A stretch of 46,416 nucleotides of DNA from Bacteroidota bacterium (GTDB taxonomy: Bacteria > Bacteroidota > Bacteroidia > Bacteroidales > WCHB1-69): contig JAGDMF010000016.1 in the NCBI GenBank assembly GCA_017860455.1, positions 1-46,416 of the forward strand. Reading direction: 5' to 3'. The translations under genes were made by a program, and so were the position numbers. The notes under the pieces are model-generated. The model ran no database searches, was not told the DNA's origin, and was given only the letters and a program-made list of their open reading frames with translations. How positions within the stretch are numbered: position 1 is the first letter of the stretch; each line of letters begins with the position of its first letter. Below are positions 41,001 through 46,416 of the stretch, one piece after another.

Positions 41001-41944
41001 CAAGCGGAGTCTTTAGCGGTAATATAGTATCTTACATTGGTTCCGTTACATTGTTGAGGAATGGTCCATGAGTATTGAGTAGCAGACAATTGTGTTTTAG
41101 GAGCGATTACATAAGGTTGTCCATTTTCTGAATACCACAATTTTACAGAATCGGGTCTTGTTGAATTGAGAGGACGGTCAGTAACATTAGCTTTAATGGT
41201 ATAGGGACCCCAGTTGGTAACGTTATTAATTACCATTGGTGTAGCCAATGCAATTTTAGGGGAGATCAACTCTTTGTCAGAAGCGATAATTTTTACATCA
41301 TCAAGGAACCAACCGGTTGGAATTGTTCCTAAAAGTTTCTTTGTAATAAATCTAACCTGAAAAGCTACTCCATCACTTCCAGGTCCGTTTACAAACTGTG
41401 AAATATCAATTAACTCCTCTTTCCACCAGGTATTGGTTGGCAATGCATTATTATTTGATGGCAACCATGTTGTGTAATTACTTTGGTTAAATTTTCCGTC
41501 AGTTAAACTTGCTGCTTCTCCATAATAATAGGCAGATGTACTTGTAATTGGAATTGGAGTTGGAGTAGTCCATTGATTATTACCAATAGAGTATCTTATT
41601 TCAATTTGAGCGAAATCCACACTAATAAGTTTTGCAATATGTTTAAATTGCAAATAATAATATGTTTTACCGGGCACAAAAGCAAGCTGAGGTGTTGAAG
41701 CAATAGCAGCTTGACCTTGGGTTGGGTAAATATTGGCATGATAGCATTTATTGTAAGATGAGTACAGCGAATCAGTCAATAAAAACCAGTCGGTTCCTGG
41801 TAGTGGGACATGGTTGTTTGATGAAGTCATATTGATAGTTGGACCATCAAAATTTTCAAAAAACACAGTTGTTGAATCAGCACATTGTGACCAGGCATTC
41901 AATGTGACTAAAAAAAGTAAAATTGTAAAAATTAACTTTCTCAT
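32090..41944 (-). CDS. Giant multidomain surface protein with T9SS type A sorting domain
   Basis: A 3284-residue exported protein. The signal peptide is MRKLIFTILLFLVTLNAWSQ. A jelly-roll or MAM-like domain follows (about 20-225; ENFDG ... WFLDDVKI). Residues 455-880 look like a right-handed parallel beta-helix (repeated NxI and N-rich turns such as ITNCIINVDNS). The middle is a long series of Ig-like or CARDB-like units. A block is duplicated at about 1675-1840 and 2298-2460. A GEVED-type domain is at about 2665-2755 (YVYLDMNRDNQF ... GETEDYAIQI). The C-terminus is a type A T9SS domain (GQNIPNPANYETTIPFY ... AGIYFYTIYINNTQLTRKMLI). A surface adhesin or glycan-binding role is likely; no catalytic residues can be assigned. 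It is transcribed alone, with its own promoter and terminator. Confidence 0.9.
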   Translation of the reverse strand: MRKLIFTILLFLVTLNAWSQCADSTTVFFENFDGPTINMTSSNNHVPLPGTDWFLLTDSLYSSYNKCYHANIYPTQGQAAIASTPQLAFVPGKTYYYLQFKHIAKLISVDFAQIEIRYSIGNNQWTTPTPIPITSTSAYYYGEAASLTDGKFNQSNYTTWLPSNNNALPTNTWWKEELIDISQFVNGPGSDGVAFQVRFITKKLLGTIPTGWFLDDVKIIASDKELISPKIALATPMVINNVTNWGPYTIKANVTDRPLNSTRPDSVKLWYSENGQPYVIAPKTQLSATQYSWTIPQQCNGTNVRYYITAKDSACNGARLDTMFNVVVSTAGTTPNGVRLDSIMSIPYSLQVGTASPVKISLTNRANNKMDSCRVALTVNNNPVLTYYWNAMTDFSTTRDFCLNFNDTLTIGNFMPILGWDTVKVCITHRNLGLNDYTANEICKQYIKFGCASILNGNLTVGGTGANFTDITSFFATLKNCGMNGPIVAKLAPGTYNSSDFYFDSLANGQSAINTLTFESATGNAADVIIVDNGTNNARGAVTFQGVSHFRLNKLTLQGKTGSTWSRGVYINGGTCSNIKITNCIINVDNSTTTSNLYSGISRITASTGNTGDGDIEIKNNIINGGVYGIHYLGSTTKQNALIALDSNIMNTSYYGIYTSYTNIASIKKNRATQALTSVQRYTGIHIERSTTTATISKNRVFADVNMNVGLNLNTVSNGTSDILVSNNEIRGKATLASTYGINNTSSTKMVYLHNSVRLYSYTTLAVTACYYHTSGAIVTFSNNLLVNDCISLTSQNYPIYYAVIPTTLACDYNVYHSDGPVGYYTVARNTLSEWQYALNNTRDTSTVITEPSFIDPAVSLKLSNFAGFECPQNILVNDDVEDSLRSCEVTHRGCYRTYVPPKDLALAGLLSPVLGTCPQTSYPITLKIFNYGCNTVNFATTPASIRTVATGGLTLNTNFTINTGTLAPNQFSNITINPGVAIPYNSDVNFTFILTYTGDERSFNDTMYLPFRLEVIAPAIATYDETFSNGTTLTWKIQQIAGAGNWSYQEGIGTFPTIAPVYGTGRLFFNSKNFATNTNSRAVMPVMDLTNSVNPILEVWFAHDNGNTAATYNTEGVTVKISTDAGNTWTALNPETPNPTNTTTSLLKRAQTAITGYTLPAWVKYTYDLSAYNTNSCVFISLEAMGKAGNNINIDRVRVRKIYNNDCSVQNIYTNHVRPTQVQTKPEIKAIITNEGRNAQSNVQVTLTITGANSYTETTTVPNIPYNTQAIATFTGAHLANIGSNNIQISCQSDEFNGNNTQNALVLTNPNNIAVADTSSYLINFGSGTPIKAAVKYNVVDTIVTTAVKFYPTNSLEVTGKKVRAFISNSAGEIVTTSDTLTMTDNMVNTWVNIPLNNFALTHTSTNFYAGIEMIDAGYYLTAQYESPTRDSAFYYLDLENNIYIPQSTGRFMIGATVAPKIDKEFAILSVINPISNCDLVVEPIKLKIANNGPKDILPGSVLHYTVNNGPVISQPLMDTLFSHQIRTFTFNTPYDFTNHQINVDVNYVLKAWVDTTNTDIVYFNDTIVRNVISKGKAFAPISPDTILVNYSTQGTLTSQLPTQINPGIIQWFTKVGNQYVGPLYQGPGPYVTPNLMYYDTMYYVSVAPGVLYTPTVGTVSTAANQAPFSFSNGFSRGRILYKQSEIGNYGVIAKIAINVSAVANGILGIPIKIYIKQTDLDTLKTTDVFDWDNEIADATVVLDAQTFFNTTGWVELPITIPLNYTSGNILIYTESNCTGSNCGAISGGTSYPTFKISSSANKVQMKTANTNPTFTGTWGAPNANRWVMKFFVADMSCASERIPVQIHIPDKPTYDVETEAFVYPVTMPQSTQNCALYSENIVVKYKNLLDKPIPANKVLAKAGFREGTTGAYTWITHLVTDSFAPLEEKLVTFTQLFNFSAPTADKTFQFIATSDLLNETIVYRSNDTITGSIKSSRTAPIPDQLTYYGNFTQTFNVAPGITYSPAITQYYFYDSFDGTTPLTGGNGVSNYTTTNLYDTAVYYMTAKTPATPFCITKRIPVTINVAVPTNNHDLKTNSLVYPESFTCGLMNPTLIVNYNNTDSFLIPAQTFKVTAKFTGTSNLTVVDTIITPFAAVDRLPLVAPLTQPTIDIPFTKTALLGSTLQNRIYNYEIFTDPVSPSYFPYRLNDTIRGELRVPANPVAPATVNYNVPYGLPYVITPLSHASNSGTPLNTVTFYDATGITPLANGTSYTTPNIYGPTTYKYGGRIISTGFTKDTIVGLTGSTNGGFPFVFTQPESQGAVLFLKGDMGGYVGYIDTIAVYIQANIAGTFPIKFYLKNTDSTVLTATSYDWNNYFLNGATLVYDGTPPFTAGWFKIPIPGGFYYTGNSLLLLTSHNCYGESGIAALNISPAPTFKYATTSGANKVLYRGGAYTSGSVAFTATNQRITTRFMINYTCESPKSTITLTPTMPNVDLHVTAITNPITPNNNYPTNQSVTATIVNHGTTNASGFVVGYKFGNNPPVEQNFSGAIAAGSSANFTFATPVDLSEVYFATPFSVYTRHNLDLFHNNDTLTIQLKKPDPCAPIVVVGARDTIGAHISRFTFAGIDNGPGLPLFNCPVSVSGTGMYSDFTQTVPPGFVVPGQPFPITIVNSFTTNAGATLWKYVYLDMNRDNQFTADELIFSRLSVTAPTTANPGNATTTGFTNPINIAADTGLTRLRVITVSQNLAANLAPCAAFPTGETEDYAIQINAPYLIDPGATHIIHPTNIVCADANGKIKVSVKNYGSSNLVFTPTEPLTVNATVTDPANVVTNYTIQVTSGTVAQWDTINAVIHNVNISNEGTYTISVNIVYNSDQFQINNVANTTCTVPNTTLYNLPITVSFDAQSEYIAGADDPFPAFWTPTTTNTTFKWDVDSLGTTNAPQAGPFYDHSLFATGIQNLGQYAVVSAPANSSTAAIATLSTGCVDLHYKDGYPCEMSYWEHIFGVATATCKFYVEIGSGDYYIRMDSIIGRTHTGNNASIAADLYSKRAFVINQIDENAKIRFVVTGRTGKIDPAIDDIDIKHGKADLAVIGYEYPLDFSQSTDDCVIKGDTVKPRVILKNVGRVPILTFTINFNAAVGTIYLDVPDETWNGTLNPGETMVYTFNQGIIVPQLFSFLQFQTTATTINDEFEANNRNTIISCTTVGIDDNLTIENGVALGQNIPNPANYETTIPFYTSIAGKTELLIHSVEGQELYRTTINAEVGDNNIKVNTSDFAAGIYFYTIYINNTQLTRKMLIQK

Positions 41945-42011
41945 AATTAAATTTTTAGATACTATATTGATAAAATTATTTGCATTTTAAAAATTGGTTT
42001 TTAACCGAATG

Positions 42012-42041
42012 CAAAGATATTAAAAAAACCTTATAAATCAA
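42012..42041 (-). promoter_or_regulatory. Consensus promoter of the giant gene
   Basis: Minus-strand TTG (42039-42041), exactly 19 nt, then TATCTTTG (42012-42019). This is a full -33/-7 match with a leader of about 64 nt. Divergent from the dusB promoter. Confidence 0.75.
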
Positions 42042-42098
42042 GCCTTAACACCTTAAATATGACGAAAAAATGATGAGTGTTGCCATCTTTTTTTTTAT

Positions 42099-42106
42099 TA
42101 TTTTTG
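42099..42106 (+). promoter_or_regulatory. Bacteroidota -7 element for dusB
   Basis: TATTTTTG, 19 nt before the ATG at 42126. TTG at 42080-42082 is 16 nt upstream, near the lower limit of usual spacing. Confidence 0.65.
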
Positions 42107-42125
42107 TAAAAAGAAAAAGAAAGAT

Positions 42126-43094
42126 ATGCTGAATTATCAATCCTTGCTGAAAAAGTTTGAGTTTCCACTCTTTTTTGCGCCTATGGAAGATGTGAGTGAT
42201 CAATCGTACCGTTTGATTTGTAAATCATTAGGTGCCGATTTTCTAATTTCTGAATTTGTGTCCTCCGAAGCACTGATCAGAGATGTGGAAAAGAGTTTTC
42301 ATAAACTTCAATTTTCCGAAGAGGAGCGTCCATTTGGAATTCAAATATTTGGACATGATTTAAACTCATTGGTCAAAGCTGCCCAAATTGCAGAAGAACA
42401 ACATCCTGATTTTATTGATATTAACTGGGGTTGCCCTGTAAAAAAAGTGGTTGCAAAAGGAGCAGGATCTGCTATTCTCAAGGATATTCCAAAGATGGTT
42501 GCATTATCCAAAGCAGTCGTAGATCATGTATCCCTTCCTGTTACTGTTAAAACCCGTTTAGGTTGGGATCATACAGATAAACCGATCCATGAAATCACCA
42601 AAAAACTGCAGGATACCGGCATTCAAGGGATCACCATTCACGGACGAACCCGCTCACAGATGTATTCCGGAGAAGCGGACTGGACACTAATTGGAGAAAT
42701 AAAAAATGACCGATCAATTACCATCCCAGTCATAGGAAATGGGGATATCAATAGTGCTCAAAAAGCAATTGATTATAAAAACAGATATGGTGTAGATGGT
42801 ATCATGATTGGTCGCGCTGCCATTGGTAATCCGTGGATTTTTAAAGAGATTAAACAATTTTTAAAAGGGGAACATTTTACGCCTCCTACCCTATCCGAAA
42901 GGATTAAAATGGTTATGTTGCACTTAACAGAAGCTTCAAAAATTAAAGGTGAAAAAAGCGCTGTTTTTGAGATGAGACGCCATTATAGTGTTTATTTTAA
43001 AGGTATTTCACACTTTAAAGACACTAAAATGAAACTTATGAATTGCTTATCTATTCAAGAGTGTCAAGATGCTTTGGCTCAATGGGAATTTTAA
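42126..43094 (+). CDS. dusB: tRNA-dihydrouridine synthase (DusB-like)
   Basis: A 322-residue FMN enzyme that reduces uridine to dihydrouridine in tRNA. It has a TIM-barrel with FAPMEDVSD (17-25), the catalytic cysteine C103 in INWGCPVKKV, then VKTRLGW, ITIHGRTRSQMYSGEADW, PVIGNGDI and GIMIGRAAIGNPWIF (FMN phosphate binding). The C-terminal helical domain is typical. I call it DusB-like because most Bacteroidota carry this single type. The last 44 bp overlap the convergent glycosyltransferase gene. Confidence 0.92.
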   Translation: MLNYQSLLKKFEFPLFFAPMEDVSDQSYRLICKSLGADFLISEFVSSEALIRDVEKSFHKLQFSEEERPFGIQIFGHDLNSLVKAAQIAEEQHPDFIDINWGCPVKKVVAKGAGSAILKDIPKMVALSKAVVDHVSLPVTVKTRLGWDHTDKPIHEITKKLQDTGIQGITIHGRTRSQMYSGEADWTLIGEIKNDRSITIPVIGNGDINSAQKAIDYKNRYGVDGIMIGRAAIGNPWIFKEIKQFLKGEHFTPPTLSERIKMVMLHLTEASKIKGEKSAVFEMRRHYSVYFKGISHFKDTKMKLMNCLSIQECQDALAQWEF

Positions 43095-44616
43095 CTTCCT
43101 GACTACTTATAATTACATCTGAATCTCTGGAAACAATTTTAAATTCAAGATTTTTATCTTTAAGATCATAGATAACATCTATTACTTTTTTAATTTCTAT
43201 TGATTTGATACAAAAATAGATTTCATTATAAGATTTATTGGAGTTCATTATAGATTTGGTGTCCAAAAAATTGGGTTCAAGTGAATCAATAGTTTCAGGT
43301 TTTCGATCATTAAGCTGAACTAATCTTGCAACTCTATTTACCTCCACTAAATCCCCAATAATTAAAATTCTCCTTAAGGATTCATTTCCAAAATAGAATT
43401 GTTTGATTTTTAATTTATGTAGCACATAACGTATTGTGTTCATAGCCAATGCCGTCCACATAGCTCCAAGAACGATTATGGCTCTGGAATATCTTGATGT
43501 TTCCGGTAAAAGAGAATAAAAAATCAGGATTCCAATCGTTCCTATTAGAATTCCTCTATTCGTTTTTTGTAAAGAAAAGGGTTTAGAATATCCTTTGCTT
43601 ATCAAAATAGAGAAGATCCAAATTAGAATGTAAATAGGAATAAATAAAAACATATAAATATCCGGATAAGGAGAAATGAGAACATTTTTTTCCCAATAGG
43701 TTGCCAAAAGTAACATTCCGGCATAAACCACTAAAAAATCGATTAAGGGTAAAACAATTACATTCCCAACTCTTTTTAATATGGCAAGGGACGCCCTGAA
43801 CCAAATTGCAAAAGAGATAATCCAGTTAAAAAGTAGAATGTTTTTGGCAGAAAAATGTTTTTTTACAAATATCTGCATGGCATTGTAAAATACTAATACA
43901 TAGTTTATAGAACCTTTTTTGGTACTTTCACCTTTGTAATGAATGATTCGAGTATCGGGGAAATAAATATTTTTGTATCCTGCTTTTAGAACTCTGTATG
44001 AAAGATCAACATCTTCGCCGTACATAAAGAAATCTTCATCTAAAAGTCCAATTTTGTCCAAAACACTTTTTCTAAGCATCATAAAAGCTCCAGATAACAC
44101 TTCCACTTCATGAATAGTATCATTATCCAAATAGGAAAGATGATAAGAAGCAAATCTTTTGGATTTGGGGAACAATCTGGATAAACCAAAAATTTTATAA
44201 AAAGCTACCTCCGGAACAGGCAGTGATCTCTTAGATTCAGGTAAAAACTCCCCTTTGCCATTAATCATTTTCACCCCAACATTACCTACATCAGGATTTT
44301 TATCCAAATAAAGCAAACATTTTTCAAATGTATCCTTTTCAACAAGTGTATCCGGATTTAGTAAAAGCACATACTCCCCAATAGCCTGATTAATTGCTTG
44401 ATTATTGGCTTTAGAAAAACCAAAATTTGTTTTATTTGCAATCAATTTTACTTGAGGAAATTCCTCCTGAATCATATTGACAGAATCATCAGAAGAACAA
44501 TTATCAACTACAAAAACTTCAGCTTCAATATGAGACAGGGCATCAAAAACAGAGATTAGGCACTGTCTGAGGAAGTGTTTAACGTTATAATTTACAATAA
44601 CAATACTTAGTTTCAC
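43051..44616 (-). CDS. GT2 glycosyltransferase fused to WcaJ-like membrane and Rossmann segments
   Basis: A 521-residue protein. Residues 1-235 are a rhamnosyltransferase-like GT2 domain: IVIVNYNVKHFL, VVDNCSSDDS, LLLNPDT (84-90) and MYGEDVDLSYRV (198-209). Residues 260-396 hold about five hydrophobic helices. Residues 405-510 begin LRRILIIGDLVEVNRVARL, a nucleotide- or CoA-binding-like Rossmann strand as found in the N-terminal half of WcaJ/PglC-type initiating sugar transferases. The catalytic sugar-phosphate transferase domain of those enzymes is missing. It probably acts in surface glycan synthesis at the inner membrane. It follows psd by 4 nt. The 3' end overlaps dusB by 44 bp. Confidence 0.78.
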   Translation of the reverse strand: MKLSIVIVNYNVKHFLRQCLISVFDALSHIEAEVFVVDNCSSDDSVNMIQEEFPQVKLIANKTNFGFSKANNQAINQAIGEYVLLLNPDTLVEKDTFEKCLLYLDKNPDVGNVGVKMINGKGEFLPESKRSLPVPEVAFYKIFGLSRLFPKSKRFASYHLSYLDNDTIHEVEVLSGAFMMLRKSVLDKIGLLDEDFFMYGEDVDLSYRVLKAGYKNIYFPDTRIIHYKGESTKKGSINYVLVFYNAMQIFVKKHFSAKNILLFNWIISFAIWFRASLAILKRVGNVIVLPLIDFLVVYAGMLLLATYWEKNVLISPYPDIYMFLFIPIYILIWIFSILISKGYSKPFSLQKTNRGILIGTIGILIFYSLLPETSRYSRAIIVLGAMWTALAMNTIRYVLHKLKIKQFYFGNESLRRILIIGDLVEVNRVARLVQLNDRKPETIDSLEPNFLDTKSIMNSNKSYNEIYFCIKSIEIKKVIDVIYDLKDKNLEFKIVSRDSDVIISSQEVKIPIEPKHLDTLE

Positions 44617-44620
44617 CGTA

Positions 44621-45283
44621 TTAATCTATATATGCAATAACCGTTTTTTTAGAGGTTACCTTATCTCCAACTTTTACATTTATTTTTGCATTTAAAGGTA
44701 AAAAAAGATCCACTCTGGAGCCAAATTTAATAATTCCCATCTCTTCACCTTGCTGCGTTTTTACTTCCTCTTTAACATAAGAAACAATTCTTCTAGCAAC
44801 AAATCCTGCAATTTGACGAAACAAGACCTCTGTACCACCTTCATTTTTTACTACAACAGTATTATGTTCATTATCTTTAGAAGCCTTAGGCAAACTTGCC
44901 ACAAAATGTTTTCCGGGATGATATTTTGTATAAGAAACTACTCCCTCAATAGGATAGCAATTCACATGAACATTTAAAGGCGACATAAAAATTGAGATTT
45001 GAGTTCTATTTTCCTTAAAATATTCATCTTCATAGGTTTCAACTATTTGTACTATTGTACCATCAGCTGGACTTATGATTCCATTTGGAACAAAATTGAT
45101 CAATCTCTTGGGAACTCTAAAAAATCTTATAACCAGAAAAAGGAAAATCAAAAGAGCAATATAAAAAACAATATCAACAAACATGGGAGTATCGAAATCG
45201 AATTTCAAAAAACCAAAAAGTAAGATTGCTACAAACAATGTTGCAATCAATATTGTATTGATCCCTTCTTTATGTATTTTCAT
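44621..45283 (-). CDS. psd: Phosphatidylserine decarboxylase family protein
   Basis: A 220-residue inner-membrane enzyme that makes phosphatidylethanolamine from phosphatidylserine. Two hydrophobic helices at the N-terminus (about 10-25 and 33-50) anchor it. Catalytic segments are SPADGTIVQI, MSPLNVHVNCYPIEG (with the key histidine), YHPGKHFVASLPKASKDNEHN, and the self-cleavage site FGSR, where G188-S189 would be cut to give the pyruvoyl group. This short form with GS in FGSR is typical of the group found in Bacteroidota and archaea. Middle gene of a three-gene operon. Confidence 0.92.
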   Translation of the reverse strand: MKIHKEGINTILIATLFVAILLFGFLKFDFDTPMFVDIVFYIALLIFLFLVIRFFRVPKRLINFVPNGIISPADGTIVQIVETYEDEYFKENRTQISIFMSPLNVHVNCYPIEGVVSYTKYHPGKHFVASLPKASKDNEHNTVVVKNEGGTEVLFRQIAGFVARRIVSYVKEEVKTQQGEEMGIIKFGSRVDLFLPLNAKINVKVGDKVTSKKTVIAYID

Positions 45284-45297
45284 GAAAAAAAAATAGA

Positions 45298-46179
45298 TTA
45301 AGGTAATTGATAAAGGATATAAGTATTAACAGGAACAAAATCAGGAGATTTTCTAGTTACAATTCGTCTTGGAAATTTCTCATCATCCAAATAATATTGG
45401 TAAGATGTACTTATATCACTCGTAACAACTCCATTTAAAAAATTGAGTGTATAGTTAGAAATTTGATTATTTTCAGAAAAGCCCAACAAACCTTTATAGG
45501 TATATGGTAAGCCGTAAAATGGGTTAAAAGAGAGTGTATCATAGGTTAAATCCTGAGTAATTTCAGTTGAATATTCTGGATATGATTCATGAATTTTAGT
45601 TATGTTATTTCCGGAAAATTGAATGGTTCTGATACAATGCAATGTTAAAGATTTAGAAGTATTATTTTTATAATAAGCAGAAACGACATCATTTAGTCCT
45701 ATAAAAGAATTAAAAAGAGGAGCGGAAGCAATTTTATCGAAACCCGTGAAGAAATCTACATCATAATGTTCGTAAATTTCAGTAATTTTAGTTGTTTCAG
45801 GATCGCGATGAAAAATGAGTTCCAAACGAGCTTGACCATTCATGGAATAAGTCATTCTATTAACGAGTTTATCCATATAATAAAGTTGGACAGATTCCAC
45901 ATATAAAGAGGAAGAATGTTCAATAGTATTTACGGTATTATCTTTGTTATAGGTGAAGTTAAAATGATAATGGGTACTATCCTCTTCATGATAATCGTCA
46001 ATACTGGTAATTAAATTATCTTTATCATAAGTAAATGTTTGATCAGGATCTCCTACTTCACTGATTTCCCATATTTTATAAATTTTATGTTTTGTTTTAT
46101 AAACATCTTCATCCTTATTACAGGAGGAAAGAGTAAACACTAACACGCTGATAAACAATAAGTATACTATTTTTTTCAT
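45298..46179 (-). CDS. Lipoprotein of unknown function
   Basis: A 293-residue lipoprotein: MKKIVYLLFISVLVFTLSSC is a signal peptide with a lipobox, with Cys20 as the lipidation site. The mature part is rich in short beta strands of the form FTYDKDNLITSID and FTYNKDNTVNTIEH, suggesting YD-like or beta-repeat packing, as in some DUF4595-like Bacteroidota lipoproteins. I do not recognise a specific family. It is first in an operon with psd (14 nt gap) and the GT2 fusion. A TATTTTTG promoter lies 34 nt upstream. Confidence 0.75.
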   Translation of the reverse strand: MKKIVYLLFISVLVFTLSSCNKDEDVYKTKHKIYKIWEISEVGDPDQTFTYDKDNLITSIDDYHEEDSTHYHFNFTYNKDNTVNTIEHSSSLYVESVQLYYMDKLVNRMTYSMNGQARLELIFHRDPETTKITEIYEHYDVDFFTGFDKIASAPLFNSFIGLNDVVSAYYKNNTSKSLTLHCIRTIQFSGNNITKIHESYPEYSTEITQDLTYDTLSFNPFYGLPYTYKGLLGFSENNQISNYTLNFLNGVVTSDISTSYQYYLDDEKFPRRIVTRKSPDFVPVNTYILYQLP

Positions 46180-46213
46180 AATTAAAAAATTTGAAAATAC
46201 TATATAAAGTGTG

Positions 46214-46221
46214 CAAAAATA
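46214..46221 (-). promoter_or_regulatory. Bacteroidota -7 element for the lipoprotein-psd-GT2 operon
   Basis: Minus-strand TATTTTTG, a match to TAnnTTTG, 34 nt before the start codon at 46179. No clear TTG is seen. The remaining bases to the window end (46222-46416) show no supportable gene. Confidence 0.6.
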
Positions 46222-46416
46222 ATAAAAAAAAATCAGTAAACATAAAAAAACATAAAAAAACTTTTAGAAATCAAAGGAGGTTGTGTTATTTCGATCAACT
46301 GAAGGACAAAGTGACCCCAATATCTTATTCCGAGAAAGTGTGGAAAATGTCAGGTTTAAAAATACAATTTTTACAATTTGTTCATTTTGATTGTGTTGTC
46401 AAATAGTTTTTCAACA

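Noticed and set aside
40610-41027. Two plus-strand frames inside the giant gene
   Set aside because: Antisense shadows of the giant surface-protein gene with no promoter or known domain.
46191-46406. Open frame of 71 codons at the right edge
   Set aside because: Low-complexity lysine-rich start, overlaps the promoter of the minus-strand operon, no family resemblance and no promoter of its own.

Overview
The window is AT-rich DNA from a member of the Bacteroidota. Five products carry type IX secretion system (T9SS) C-terminal sorting domains (three type A, two type B or gliding-motility-associated). Many genes have a Bacteroidota housekeeping promoter, TAnnTTTG at -7, sometimes with TTG about 19 nt upstream. 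The ribosomal proteins L36 and S4 are the zinc-free forms common in this phylum. I cannot place it below phylum; a Flavobacteriales-like lineage is a reasonable guess.

Layout. 1-552: gene-free and packed with short tandem words. 553-4342: a small helical protein, then a minus-strand operon (DUF819-type membrane protein, beta-barrel outer membrane protein, family 2 glycosyltransferase). 4476-8204: a plus-strand set (M23/LysM peptidase, FG-GAP T9SS cargo, anchored VOC protein). 8329-12505: a Crp/Fnr regulator and holB, facing an ostA-like gene and a MORN-repeat lipoprotein gene. 12506-14662: repeat-rich spacers around a T9SS cargo gene. 14663-19161: a fused FAD/Fe-S oxidoreductase, a short-chain dehydrogenase and a polytopic membrane protein. 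19218-24051: an ECF sigma factor, a membrane protein joining an anti-sigma-like N-terminus to a T9SS type B domain, an M16 protein lacking the zinc motif, and a secreted type B protein. 24312-30622: rpmD-rplO-secY-map-infA-rpmJ-rpsM-rpsK-rpsD-rpoA-rplQ. 30677-32027: queA and tRNA-Lys(CTT). 32090-41944: a gene for a 3284-residue surface protein. 42126-46179: dusB, then a minus-strand operon of a lipoprotein, phosphatidylserine decarboxylase and a glycosyltransferase fused to WcaJ-like membrane and Rossmann segments.

How the parts fit. Cell-envelope biology dominates: protein secretion (SecY, T9SS cargo), lipopolysaccharide or glycan assembly (OstA, two GT2 proteins), phospholipid synthesis (Psd) and murein remodelling (M23). 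The most promising candidate for an undescribed system is 19171-24051. There an ECF-type promoter precedes a sigma factor gene, translationally coupled to a predicted inner-membrane protein whose periplasmic end is a T9SS sorting domain. That arrangement suggests, without proving, that secretion state is read by a sigma/anti-sigma pair.

A second unusual signal is confined to the first 14.7 kb. Several spacers are built from successive 7-nt or 8-nt words, each repeated three to five times with small changes before drifting into another word, and often running up to a promoter. Words recur between sites, including a 16-nt exact match between 492 and 8282. The ribosomal cluster begins at rpmD, so the usual upstream half of the spc operon (ending in rpsE) is not next to it.
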